NCBI GenBank assembly: GCA_017473285.1
Contig: JAFULP010000051.1
Location: 1 to 7,628, forward strand
Length of the DNA: 7,628 nucleotides
Direction: 5' to 3'
Origin: Clostridia bacterium
Lineage (GTDB): Bacteria; Bacillota; Clostridia; Christensenellales; UBA1242
Translations under genes and position numbers: made by a program
In this document: in pieces, positions 1 to 5,602 of the stretch
Numbering within the stretch: position 1 is the stretch's first letter
Layout: each line of letters starts with the position of its first letter
Notes under the pieces: model-generated
What the model saw: only the letters and a program-made list of their open reading frames with translations
Database searches by the model: none
What the model was told of the DNA's origin: nothing

Positions 1-344
1 CTTACATACATTTTATATAAATATGTTTTTCGTTTTGCCGAAAAGCGTGCGTGAAGTTTGGTTTCCTTTATACTTTTAACCTTAACATCAGCGGGCAAAA
101 TCCCATTCATACTGCGCACAAATTTGTAAAAGTCAGCAATCTCATCGCACTCAATATTGCACACTTGGTTATATGCGTGTACCCCGCTATCTGTCCTACC
201 GCTTGCCACCACATTAATATCTTGCTTAAGCAATATTTTTAATGTTTTTTCAAGTTCTTCTTGAATTGTCCTTTCGCCTTTCTTTTGCCTTTGAAATCCT
301 GAAAAATTAGTTCCATCATAACTTACTACTAATAAATATTTCAT
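1..344 (-). CDS. truA: tRNA pseudouridine synthase A, 5' portion (runs off the left edge)
   Basis: TruA converts uridines 38-40 in the anticodon arm of many tRNAs to pseudouridine, in the cytoplasm. Reading 344 to 1 on the minus strand gives 114 residues with no stop. The start is MKYLLVVSYDGTNFSGFQRQ, matching the family's N-terminal strand and the YDGT.F.GFQ signature. The catalytic loop reads SGRTDSGVHA (about residues 48-57), with the catalytic Asp at 52; the commoner form is GRTDAGVHA. Later comes LHARFSAKRKTYLY (residues 97-110), the conserved HARF.AK..TY block. The usual length is about 245-260 residues, so rather more than half is missing because the window ends, not because the gene is broken. 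The ATG at 344 aligns with the family N-terminus and has no Shine-Dalgarno sequence. A strong promoter lies directly against it. The amidase gene diverges from it 123 nt away. Family assignment is firm. Confidence 0.95.
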   Translation of the reverse strand, partial: MKYLLVVSYDGTNFSGFQRQKKGERTIQEELEKTLKILLKQDINVVASGRTDSGVHAYNQVCNIECDEIADFYKFVRSMNGILPADVKVKSIKETKLHARFSAKRKTYLYKMYV

Positions 345-350
345 AAAAAT

Positions 351-379
351 ATTATAACATATCTACTTATTGTTGTCTA
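351..379 (-). promoter_or_regulatory. truA promoter, extended -10, abutting the start codon
   Basis: On the minus strand, TAGACA (379-374; 5 of 6 to TTGACA) is followed by a 17-bp spacer and a perfect TATAAT (356-351). A TG one base upstream of the hexamer makes an extended -10. Only 6 nt separate the -10 from the truA ATG at 344. A start site at the usual 7 nt would fall on or beside the A of the ATG. There is no Shine-Dalgarno sequence in those 6 nt (ATTTTT). The hexamers and spacing are seen directly; promoter activity is inferred. Confidence 0.72.
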
Positions 380-454
380 GTGCCAAATTAAATATTATTC
401 GCACTTTTTTTATTTAAAACATATAAACAAATATTGATAAAATATTATTAATAT

Positions 455-461
455 AAAGGAG
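455..461 (+). promoter_or_regulatory. Ribosome binding site of the amidase-like gene
   Basis: AAAGGAG ends 6 nt before the ATG at 468, a strong Shine-Dalgarno match that fixes this start. A 13-bp AT-only palindrome (ATATTATTAATAT, 442-454) lies immediately upstream and may be chance. The best promoter candidate here is weak: TTAAAA at 414-419, 18 bp, TAAAAT at 438-443. Confidence 0.8.
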
Positions 462-467
462 ATAATA

Positions 468-1523
468 ATGGCACTCGCTAGCAGTTTTTTAATAGCCGCA
501 AATGATGAACATGGGCTTAATCCACCCACCGTGGGCAAACGCACCCCAATAATGCCCTACATAAATCGAAGTTTTTATGAAAATGAGTTTAATAGGCGAT
601 GTAAAAATGCCTTTATTGAAGCATGTTTAAGATGTGGTTACAATATTGTTGACATCAAGCCCGAAATTCAAGATATCAGCATCACCACTCGTGTTAGACG
701 AACCAATAACACCCGCCCTACTTTAGTGGTTACCTTTGCATATAACGCTTCTGGCGACGGAACAACTTTTAACAATGCCAATGGCTTTGAAGTGTATTAT
801 TCCCGCCTTAATCAATTTGCCACTCGTAGCCAAGAACTTAGCGAAGATGTGTATCAACAATTAGTAAACACCGTATCAAATAACGGCCGTGGCGTTGGCA
901 CACTTAATGTTAGTATGCTAATATCCGTCAATTGCCCAGCCACCCTTATTGAAGCGGGCTTTATGACCAATTTTGAAGAAGCAAAACTTATGCTTAACCC
1001 AATATACATAACCCAAGTCGCTGAAGGCGTATGTATGGGCGTTTGCCAATATCTTGATGTACAATACATCCCAAGAAATGATTTTAGTGCATACCCAACC
1101 CTAAGGCGGGGTAATCAAGGCAACAAAGTTGTACTACTCCAATATCTTTTAAATCGATATGGCTACAATCTTACCCCAGACGGAATATTTGGCACACGCA
1201 GTTATAATGCGGTAATAGATTTCCAACGCAAAAACGGACTTAGTGTTGACGCCATCGTTGGGCGCAACACTTGGAACGCCCTACTTAATCCACAAGGCAA
1301 AACAGTACGCATTGGCGACCGCAGTGGCGCAACTTGGTACTTGCAACAAATGCTACTTAGCAAACTATATCCAATAGGCGAAATTGATGGAGTGTTTGGC
1401 AATGCAACATTACAAGCCGTGCGTGATTTTCAAAGTGAAAATGGCTTAACCGTGGACGGCATTGTTGGGCCTGCCACTTGGCGAGTGCTTGACACAATTG
1501 GTGGCGGAAGACCTTTGCCTTAA
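468..1523 (+). CDS. N-acetylmuramoyl-L-alanine amidase-like protein (Amidase_3) with two peptidoglycan-binding domains
   Basis: This 351-residue protein resembles CwlV-type and phage-type zinc amidases, which cut the bond between MurNAc and L-Ala in peptidoglycan. Residues 8-198 form an Amidase_3 domain. EHG holds the first zinc-ligand His (H15), followed by VGKRTP. YENEFN holds the Glu ligand (E38). TTRVRRTN, GFEVYY and TLIEAGFMTN follow, the last with the catalytic Glu at E162. The usual third ligand, the His of a V-S-I-H-A-N motif, is Ala91 here (VTFAYNAS), so normal zinc catalysis is doubtful. Residues 210-273 and 280-342 are two PG_binding_1 repeats, each with DG.FG, DFQ..NGL and a VG..TW block. 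I see no signal peptide or membrane segment, so export may use another route, as with phage endolysins or spore-phase enzymes. The start is set by a strong ribosome site. Its 3' end faces the DUF5131 gene 14 nt away. The fold call is firm; enzymatic activity is uncertain. Confidence 0.88.
   Translation: MALASSFLIAANDEHGLNPPTVGKRTPIMPYINRSFYENEFNRRCKNAFIEACLRCGYNIVDIKPEIQDISITTRVRRTNNTRPTLVVTFAYNASGDGTTFNNANGFEVYYSRLNQFATRSQELSEDVYQQLVNTVSNNGRGVGTLNVSMLISVNCPATLIEAGFMTNFEEAKLMLNPIYITQVAEGVCMGVCQYLDVQYIPRNDFSAYPTLRRGNQGNKVVLLQYLLNRYGYNLTPDGIFGTRSYNAVIDFQRKNGLSVDAIVGRNTWNALLNPQGKTVRIGDRSGATWYLQQMLLSKLYPIGEIDGVFGNATLQAVRDFQSENGLTVDGIVGPATWRVLDTIGGGRPLP
1098..1493 (+). repeat. Tandem peptidoglycan-binding repeat within the amidase-like gene
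   Basis: Two copies of a roughly 63-residue PG_binding_1 module lie back to back at residues 211-273 and 281-342. They share the order L/I-R-x-G-(D/N), LQ, DG.FG, A..DFQ..NGL.VD.IVG and TW..L. The DNA copies have diverged, so this is an old domain duplication and not a recent DNA repeat. Confidence 0.8.
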
Positions 1524-1537
1524 CATATAAATTATTT

Positions 1538-2359
1538 TTAATTACAGCCGCTCTTTTGGCCTTTTGCTTCCTTCATTTTTTCTCTAATTTCACAAATTTC
1601 TTTAACTCTTTTATCAATATCAATATGTGGATAGTTTAATCCAGATTTTACTGCCTGAACCATTTGGTCTGTTCTGCTTCTTATCTTGTACTCAACTCCA
1701 TCCTTAACAAACACATTCCCTGTTTGACCAAAAATTAATTGAACATTATATTTCTCACATTGGTCGTGAAGTTTTTTAACCCACTCATAATGAAGCGGAC
1801 GAGAACCCATATAGTTTTCTCCACCTGCTAGCACTGTTTCAATTTTACCTGTGGCAAGATATTTTTCCAAGTCCACTTCACCAATAAATGGTTTTATGCT
1901 TATCCATCTATGTTTTGCTGAAATATCAAGTATATATGGTATCCTTTCATCAACTCTTTTTTGATTTTCAGCAGATACAGCAAATTGCACATTATCCCAG
2001 CCATCACCCCAGTCATCTGGTAAATTTTCTTTAATTCTGTGCGCCCTTTTTGTAAGCAACGAAAAAGTGACATCTTGTCTTTGGCGTATAATATTCCACG
2101 CTTCCTTTCTCCATTCATCCGTTTCTTCCAAAAAGAAATCGCTCGTCATACAAACACGAACAAAAGAATCGCTAGGCAATTTATACTTTCCATTTTTATC
2201 TTTTTTAATAGGATAATCAAAATTTGATTTATTTCTACAAATTTGATTTGTATCTCTACCGTATCTTTTATCTAAAAAATATGCATAACAATTAAGACAA
2301 CCCTCACTACATCTATGGCAACCATGCCAAGGGTTCCAAGTTAAATCTGTAATATCCAT
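1538..2359 (-). CDS. DUF5131 / phage Gp37/Gp68-like protein with a radical-SAM-style cysteine cluster
   Basis: This 273-residue protein starts TWNPWHGCHRCSEGCLNCYA, the signature of PF07505 (DUF5131, phage Gp37/Gp68). Four cysteines lie at residues 14, 17, 21 and 24. The last three form C-x3-C-x2-C, the spacing used by radical SAM enzymes to hold a 4Fe-4S cluster. In the family as I recall it, the position of Cys17 is usually not Cys. Other family-like blocks are VCMTSDFF (69-76), FSLLTKRAHR (99-108), VQFAVSAE (124-131), RWISIKPFIG (151-160), LAGGEN (177-182) and LIFGQTGN (208-215). The biochemical role of the family is not established. Its frequent neighbour TcmP (three-Cys-motif partner) is absent here. 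The ATG is 2 nt past the MarR stop, with an SD inside marR, so the two genes are probably co-transcribed and translationally coupled. No clear terminator follows it. Length is normal for the family. Confidence 0.85.
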   Translation of the reverse strand: MDITDLTWNPWHGCHRCSEGCLNCYAYFLDKRYGRDTNQICRNKSNFDYPIKKDKNGKYKLPSDSFVRVCMTSDFFLEETDEWRKEAWNIIRQRQDVTFSLLTKRAHRIKENLPDDWGDGWDNVQFAVSAENQKRVDERIPYILDISAKHRWISIKPFIGEVDLEKYLATGKIETVLAGGENYMGSRPLHYEWVKKLHDQCEKYNVQLIFGQTGNVFVKDGVEYKIRSRTDQMVQAVKSGLNYPHIDIDKRVKEICEIREKMKEAKGQKSGCN

Positions 2360-2361
2360 TT

Positions 2362-2787
2362 TTATTCTCCCTTTATATTTTTAATACTGTCGTGTGCTTT
2401 AATTAATAATTCAATAAGATTGTTAAACGCATTTTCGCCAAGTGATTTTTCCAACATAGATAGTTGACTGCGCACCTTTAAGGTTGTTGCTTTCACTAAA
2501 TCTTTTGCTTTATTTGTTGGAATTACATAAAAACTTCTTTTATCTTCTTTTGACGATTGCCTAACAACATATCCCTTTTTCTCTAATATTGTAATATGGC
2601 TAGTAACCATAGGCTTAGATACTTCTAAAAGTTCGGCAATCATTAAAGGCGTAAATAGGCCTTCTCTTTTAACAATTATGTTTAGTACACCCATTTCACT
2701 GGCTCTTATTGGTAAGTCTTTTTTTAATTCCATATAATCTCTGCTAAATTTTGAAAAGATTATGTTTGCTTTTGTGTATTTATCCAT
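2362..2787 (-). CDS. MarR-family winged-helix transcriptional regulator
   Basis: This 141-residue protein has the full MarR layout. There is an N-terminal dimerisation helix (residues 1-22), then the winged helix-turn-helix at about 29-95. The core runs from MIAELLEVS through KPMVTSHITILEKKGYV (58-74, recognition helix) to the wing KEDKRSFYVIPT (80-91), with the conserved Asp82 and Arg84. A long C-terminal dimer helix follows (95-135). MarR proteins bind DNA as dimers and usually repress their own operon until a small ligand or oxidant releases them; the ligand here is unknown. The start has GGAG 5 nt upstream. A perfect inverted repeat overlaps the predicted transcription start, so autorepression is likely. 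The downstream DUF5131 gene begins 2 nt after the stop and is the obvious candidate target. Confidence 0.9.
   Translation of the reverse strand: MDKYTKANIIFSKFSRDYMELKKDLPIRASEMGVLNIIVKREGLFTPLMIAELLEVSKPMVTSHITILEKKGYVVRQSSKEDKRSFYVIPTNKAKDLVKATTLKVRSQLSMLEKSLGENAFNNLIELLIKAHDSIKNIKGE
2367..2374 (-). promoter_or_regulatory. Ribosome binding site of the DUF5131 gene, inside the marR 3' end
   Basis: AAAGGGAG lies 7 nt before the ATG at 2359. It is built from the last MarR codons (Lys-Gly-Glu) just before its TAA. Ribosomes finishing MarR therefore stop on top of the next start site, which points to translational coupling. Confidence 0.75.
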
Positions 2788-2800
2788 TTTAACTCCAATT

Positions 2801-2820
2801 TAGTTAATCAACATTAACTA
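2801..2820. promoter_or_regulatory. Probable MarR operator: perfect 8-4-8 inverted repeat
   Basis: TAGTTAATCAACATTAACTA is a perfect inverted repeat with 8-bp arms and a 4-bp centre. It touches the last base of the -10 element and covers the predicted start site (around 2813) up to just before the Shine-Dalgarno sequence. TTAA-cored palindromes of this size are typical MarR-family sites, and the regulator gene is directly downstream. I found no second copy in the window. Binding is inferred. Confidence 0.7.
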
Positions 2821-2848
2821 TTTTATCCACTTTTGTAATCAAAGTCAA
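2820..2848 (-). promoter_or_regulatory. Promoter of the marR-DUF5131 operon
   Basis: On the minus strand, TTGACT (2848-2843; 5 of 6) is followed by a 17-bp spacer and TAAAAT (2825-2820; 5 of 6). The expected start near 2813 gives a leader of about 26 nt before the marR ATG at 2787, with GGAG at 2796-2793. The overlap with the inverted repeat suits a repressor that blocks polymerase. Confidence 0.72.
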
Positions 2849-2864
2849 TAATTTTAATAAATAA

Positions 2865-2896
2865 AAAATATATTAGAACTCAATCTAATATATTTT
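2865..2896 (-). terminator. Probable terminator after the zinc-ribbon gene cluster
   Basis: A perfect 12-bp inverted repeat (CTAATATATTTT at 2885-2896, AAAATATATTAG at 2865-2876) has an 8-nt loop. It begins 6 nt past the stop of the small membrane zinc-ribbon gene. On the minus strand it is followed by a T-rich run (TTTATTTATT). The stem is almost all A/T, so it is weaker than the hairpin at 7102-7135. It lies between the 3' end of the cluster and the marR promoter, a sensible place for a transcript end. It could also act as a boundary in both directions. Confidence 0.55.
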
Positions 2897-2902
2897 ATTT
2901 TT

Positions 2903-3373
2903 TTATTTTAATTTTTTACCGCAAGATTTGCAATATTCATTGTCGGTTGAATTTACCGTTCCGCACTCGCATTTAACAACGCCTTCAACTTGCGTTCCGC
3001 ATTTGGTACAGAATGTCGCATTATTATCCAATTTTTGACCACACTTAGTGCACTTTACAACATTAACTGTGCCCATAGCACTATTACCAACATCGCTAAC
3101 ATTGCCATCTTTTACTTTAATCATAGCGCTTGCAGTTGCAAACATCATAATAGCCACCCAACCAAACGAACCGCCAAATAACACCATAATAACACCCAAC
3201 ACAATACGCCAAATAGTGCTCCACACGCCATCAACTATACAACCGTGCACGAATAGCGCAACACCACCAATAAGCATAGCAAGTGAAATAACCGCCACTA
3301 TTACCGCCACCAATATAAGATGACCACGACCATATCTTTTTTCTTGATATGCATTTTTATCAATTTGTTTCAT
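2903..3373 (-). CDS. Small membrane protein: two transmembrane helices and a C-terminal double zinc ribbon
   Basis: I do not recognise this 156-residue protein as a named family. Residues 1-17 are polar and basic. Two strongly hydrophobic segments follow at about 18-43 and 54-82, the second with GG and G.V small-residue patterns. A short linker leads to a C-terminal zinc-binding tail. The first ribbon uses C108/C111 and C122/C125. The second uses C135/C137 and C148/C151, where the first knuckle is C-x-C instead of C-x2-C. Both ends of the hairpin are probably cytoplasmic, which would put the ribbons beside those of its two neighbours. The start has AAGGAG 5 nt upstream. It begins 21 nt after the YdjG-like gene and is the last gene before the probable terminator. 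I infer it works with the SPFH and YdjG-like proteins; the function is unknown. Confidence 0.82.
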   Translation of the reverse strand: MKQIDKNAYQEKRYGRGHLILVAVIVAVISLAMLIGGVALFVHGCIVDGVWSTIWRIVLGVIMVLFGGSFGWVAIMMFATASAMIKVKDGNVSDVGNSAMGTVNVVKCTKCGQKLDNNATFCTKCGTQVEGVVKCECGTVNSTDNEYCKSCGKKLK

Positions 3374-3394
3374 AACTTCTCCTTAAATTTTACA

Positions 3395-4432
3395 CTAACC
3401 GCCCGCAAGTAATATAAACAATATAGGCAAACCCAACACTAACAATATCATCAACACAAACAATGTTATTTTAATTGGCGACTTAGGTAGTTTTCCACCA
3501 ATTGCGCCCATTTGCCCGTTCATAACATTTATATATGGCTTATTTTTGTAACTAAAGTTAACAAAATACGCTGGCAACAAAGTGTAATTATACTTTATAT
3601 TTGAATATGTTGGATTTACAGTTAGACTATCAATCGATGAATACTTTCTTCTAATTGCTTGCTCCACTTGATGCAACGCATCTTGCTTGGCAACTTCTTG
3701 TGCCTCTGCAATCGTTTGATTATAATAGCCCACATTATATCCTTTAATAAATTTGTTGTCATAATCATAACTTTCACTAAAATCATAAGGCAAAATACTT
3801 GCTATTTCATCTTGATTAATTTTATCGCTTGCTTCCACAACTAAATTATCAAATTGCTTTTCGATATTCCCTGAAAAGTACCTATATGAAGTAACTGTCC
3901 TAGTTCTTCCATTTCTGTCACGCTCTGTACTACTAATTCGTTGTCTGCCCTTATATGATGCCGACACAAAGCACTCGAAGTTAAACGCACTTAAATATGT
4001 TGCACCCATATCTGTTGTAGGTAAATTTTTTCTAAAATCATTAGGTAAAAACTTTCGCTTTAACACCCTAGATTTAAACTCATCTTTTGCCCTATTTTTA
4101 TCAATCTTAAATGGAATTACTTTTTCGGGCTTAAATCCCGGCAAATCCTTTAACGGCATTAGCGAACTTGTATGGCAGTACTGACAATTGGTTGCAATGT
4201 CGTACTTATTAAAAGTTACTTGCGCACCACAAACCTTACATTTATATGCACGGTTTTCCTTATGCCAAGCATCTAAATGAGCGCTTACACTATAGTCCAT
4301 AATTGGATGCTTAACCACTTGTTGCTTGTATTCGATTGGATATATATTTCCACAATTTACACACTTCAAAGCCTTATCTTGTGGACTAAACTCAACTTTC
4401 CCACCACACGAAGAACAAACATTAATTTCCAT
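3395..4432 (-). CDS. YdjG-like zinc-ribbon membrane protein (TFIIB-type ribbon)
   Basis: This 345-residue protein resembles Bacillus YdjG, a membrane protein that acts with YdjH and YdjI around PspA in envelope stress; the match is from memory of the family layout. Ribbon 1 uses C6/C9 and C24/C27. Ribbon 2 uses C65/C68 and C83/C86. A long soluble domain follows, including FNFECFVSASYKG, a basic region rich in Arg and Thr, and LLPAYFVNFSYKNKPY. One hydrophobic helix (about 318-343) closes the protein, so it is a tail-anchored cytoplasmic domain. I place the start at 4432 (MEINVCSSCGG), where the ATG shares one base with the TAA of the SPFH gene and GGAGAAAAGG lies upstream. An in-frame ATG at 4450 would add six residues (MWRKGL) but has no ribosome site. 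The stop is TAG. Automatic annotation often mislabels such proteins as PriA or an RNA polymerase subunit because of the ribbons. Confidence 0.82.
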   Translation of the reverse strand: MEINVCSSCGGKVEFSPQDKALKCVNCGNIYPIEYKQQVVKHPIMDYSVSAHLDAWHKENRAYKCKVCGAQVTFNKYDIATNCQYCHTSSLMPLKDLPGFKPEKVIPFKIDKNRAKDEFKSRVLKRKFLPNDFRKNLPTTDMGATYLSAFNFECFVSASYKGRQRISSTERDRNGRTRTVTSYRYFSGNIEKQFDNLVVEASDKINQDEIASILPYDFSESYDYDNKFIKGYNVGYYNQTIAEAQEVAKQDALHQVEQAIRRKYSSIDSLTVNPTYSNIKYNYTLLPAYFVNFSYKNKPYINVMNGQMGAIGGKLPKSPIKITLFVLMILLVLGLPILFILLAGG

Positions 4433-5550
4433 TAAACCTTTTCTCCACATTCTGGACAGAATTTAGTAGTTGATTTTAGCACCTTGCCACACTTAGGACA
4501 AGTTTTTTCCTTAACCAACTTTTCGCCACAGTTAGCGCAAAATTTCATACCCTTTTGCACCGCTTCACCACATTTTGGACAAGTTTCACTTTGACTTGCA
4601 CCACATTCCGGACAAAATTTAACTCTTGGACCAATGCCCGCACCACATTTAATACAAGTGCGCTTATGTTGCTCATCCTTAACATTTGACATAGAGTGCG
4701 CAAACATATTGCCAATAGTAGCGCCAGCGCCAAGCCCTACACCAATGCCCACCATATTGCCACCGCTTGGATTGTTTGCCGCATCCCTAATGGCTTGAGC
4801 CGATTGATATTGAGTGTATGTGCCCATTTTGTCGCCCAAAATGCCAAGTTTGCTACGTTCGTCAAGAACCTTTTCCACTTCTTCAGGAAGTGACAAGTTT
4901 TCAACCGTAACTTTGCACAACTTTAAGCCCATTTTAACAAATTCAGGATTTGAAACTTCTACAATTTTATTACCAATTTCCTTATAATTAGCCGCCAAAT
5001 CAAGCGCAGGAATTCCCGCTTCGGCAATAGCGTCGGTGATATTTGATACAAGGATTGACTTGCATTGAACTGACAAATCTTCTACACGATAAATTGGATT
5101 AGTGCCAAACACTTCTCGCATAAAAGTTTTAGCATCATCCACCTTATAACTAAATGTACCATACCCACGAAGACGAATTGTGCCAAAGTCGGCATCACGC
5201 ATCATAATAGGGTTTTGAGTGCCCCACTTTTGACCCATAAATTGCTTGGTGTTGATAAAATACACTTCGGCTTTAATACGGCTATTAAACCCAGTAGGCA
5301 ATGACAACATTTTGGTTAAAAATGGTATATTTTCAGTGTTTAACTTGTATGTTCCATGCCCGAATACATCGGCAATTTCGCCCTTATGCACAAACAATGC
5401 CACTTGTGACTCACGCACCACCAATGTCGAACTGTTCATAATTTCTTCACGGTTATCTACTGGATGACGATACACTAATACATCCTTAGAAGCATCCTTC
5501 CATTCCAAAACTTCTAATAATTGTTTTTTAAAAAAACTAAATAAACCCAT
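4432..5550 (-). CDS. SPFH-domain protein (YdjI / 'virion core protein' family) with three C-terminal zinc ribbons
   Basis: This 372-residue protein starts MGLFSFFKKQLLEVLEW, the usual opening of the YdjI-like SPFH family, which annotation pipelines often call virion core protein. The SPFH (band-7, flotillin-like) fold spans about residues 22-235, with LVVRESQVALFVHKGEIADVF..GTY as a clear family block and LPEEVEKVLDERSKLG at the end. A Gly-rich hydrophobic patch (263-283) follows. The tail then carries six CxxC knuckles (299/302, 313/316, 324/327, 338/341, 351/354, 366/369), which make three zinc ribbons. SPFH proteins form oligomers on membranes; Bacillus YdjI is tied to the PspA envelope-stress system. 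No true transmembrane helix is obvious, so membrane binding may use the amphipathic N-terminus or partners. The start has AAGGAG upstream. The gene lies 52 nt after glyQS and overlaps the YdjG-like gene by 1 nt. Confidence 0.88.
   Translation of the reverse strand: MGLFSFFKKQLLEVLEWKDASKDVLVYRHPVDNREEIMNSSTLVVRESQVALFVHKGEIADVFGHGTYKLNTENIPFLTKMLSLPTGFNSRIKAEVYFINTKQFMGQKWGTQNPIMMRDADFGTIRLRGYGTFSYKVDDAKTFMREVFGTNPIYRVEDLSVQCKSILVSNITDAIAEAGIPALDLAANYKEIGNKIVEVSNPEFVKMGLKLCKVTVENLSLPEEVEKVLDERSKLGILGDKMGTYTQYQSAQAIRDAANNPSGGNMVGIGVGLGAGATIGNMFAHSMSNVKDEQHKRTCIKCGAGIGPRVKFCPECGASQSETCPKCGEAVQKGMKFCANCGEKLVKEKTCPKCGKVLKSTTKFCPECGEKV
4437..4446 (-). promoter_or_regulatory. Ribosome binding site deciding the YdjG-like start
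   Basis: GGAGAAAAGG on the minus strand lies inside the last codons of the SPFH gene, with AAAAGG 4 nt and GGAG 10 nt before the ATG at 4432. Stop and start overlap as TAATG. This favours 4432 over the upstream in-frame ATG at 4450, which is preceded by CTGTCCAGA and has no SD. Coupled translation of the two proteins is likely. Confidence 0.7.
4444..4656 (-). repeat. Three tandem zinc-ribbon repeats at the SPFH gene 3' end
   Basis: The last 74 codons encode three ribbons of 25-27 residues. Each has the pattern C-x2-CG, about 10 residues, then KFC-x2-CG. The knuckles read CIKCG/FCPECG, CPKCG/FCANCG and CPKCG/FCPECG. The nucleotide copies are similar but not identical, so the array grew by internal duplication some time ago. 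Confidence 0.8.
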
Positions 5551-5602
5551 AAACTTTCTCCTTTTCGTTTTATTAAATTTTAATCCTTAAATTTTACATT
5601 AA

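Noticed and set aside
51..242. Plus-strand open frame of 63 codons
   Set aside because: It lies wholly antisense to the truA coding sequence, which has strong family motifs; no ribosome site.
1524..1545. Possible bidirectional terminator between the convergent amidase and DUF5131 genes
   Set aside because: Only a 5-bp AT repeat (AATTA-TTTT-TAATT) is visible, too weak to call. Termination must lie elsewhere or be factor-dependent.
3048..3323. Plus-strand open frame of 91 codons rich in Thr, Ile and Ala
   Set aside because: It is opposite the transmembrane part of the small zinc-ribbon protein, and its composition follows from the hydrophobic codons on the other strand.
5570..5602. Hairpin or attenuator between glyQS and the SPFH gene
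   Set aside because: AAATTTAA and TTAAAATTT pair only with a bulge, there is no G/C in the stem and no T-run follows on the minus strand.
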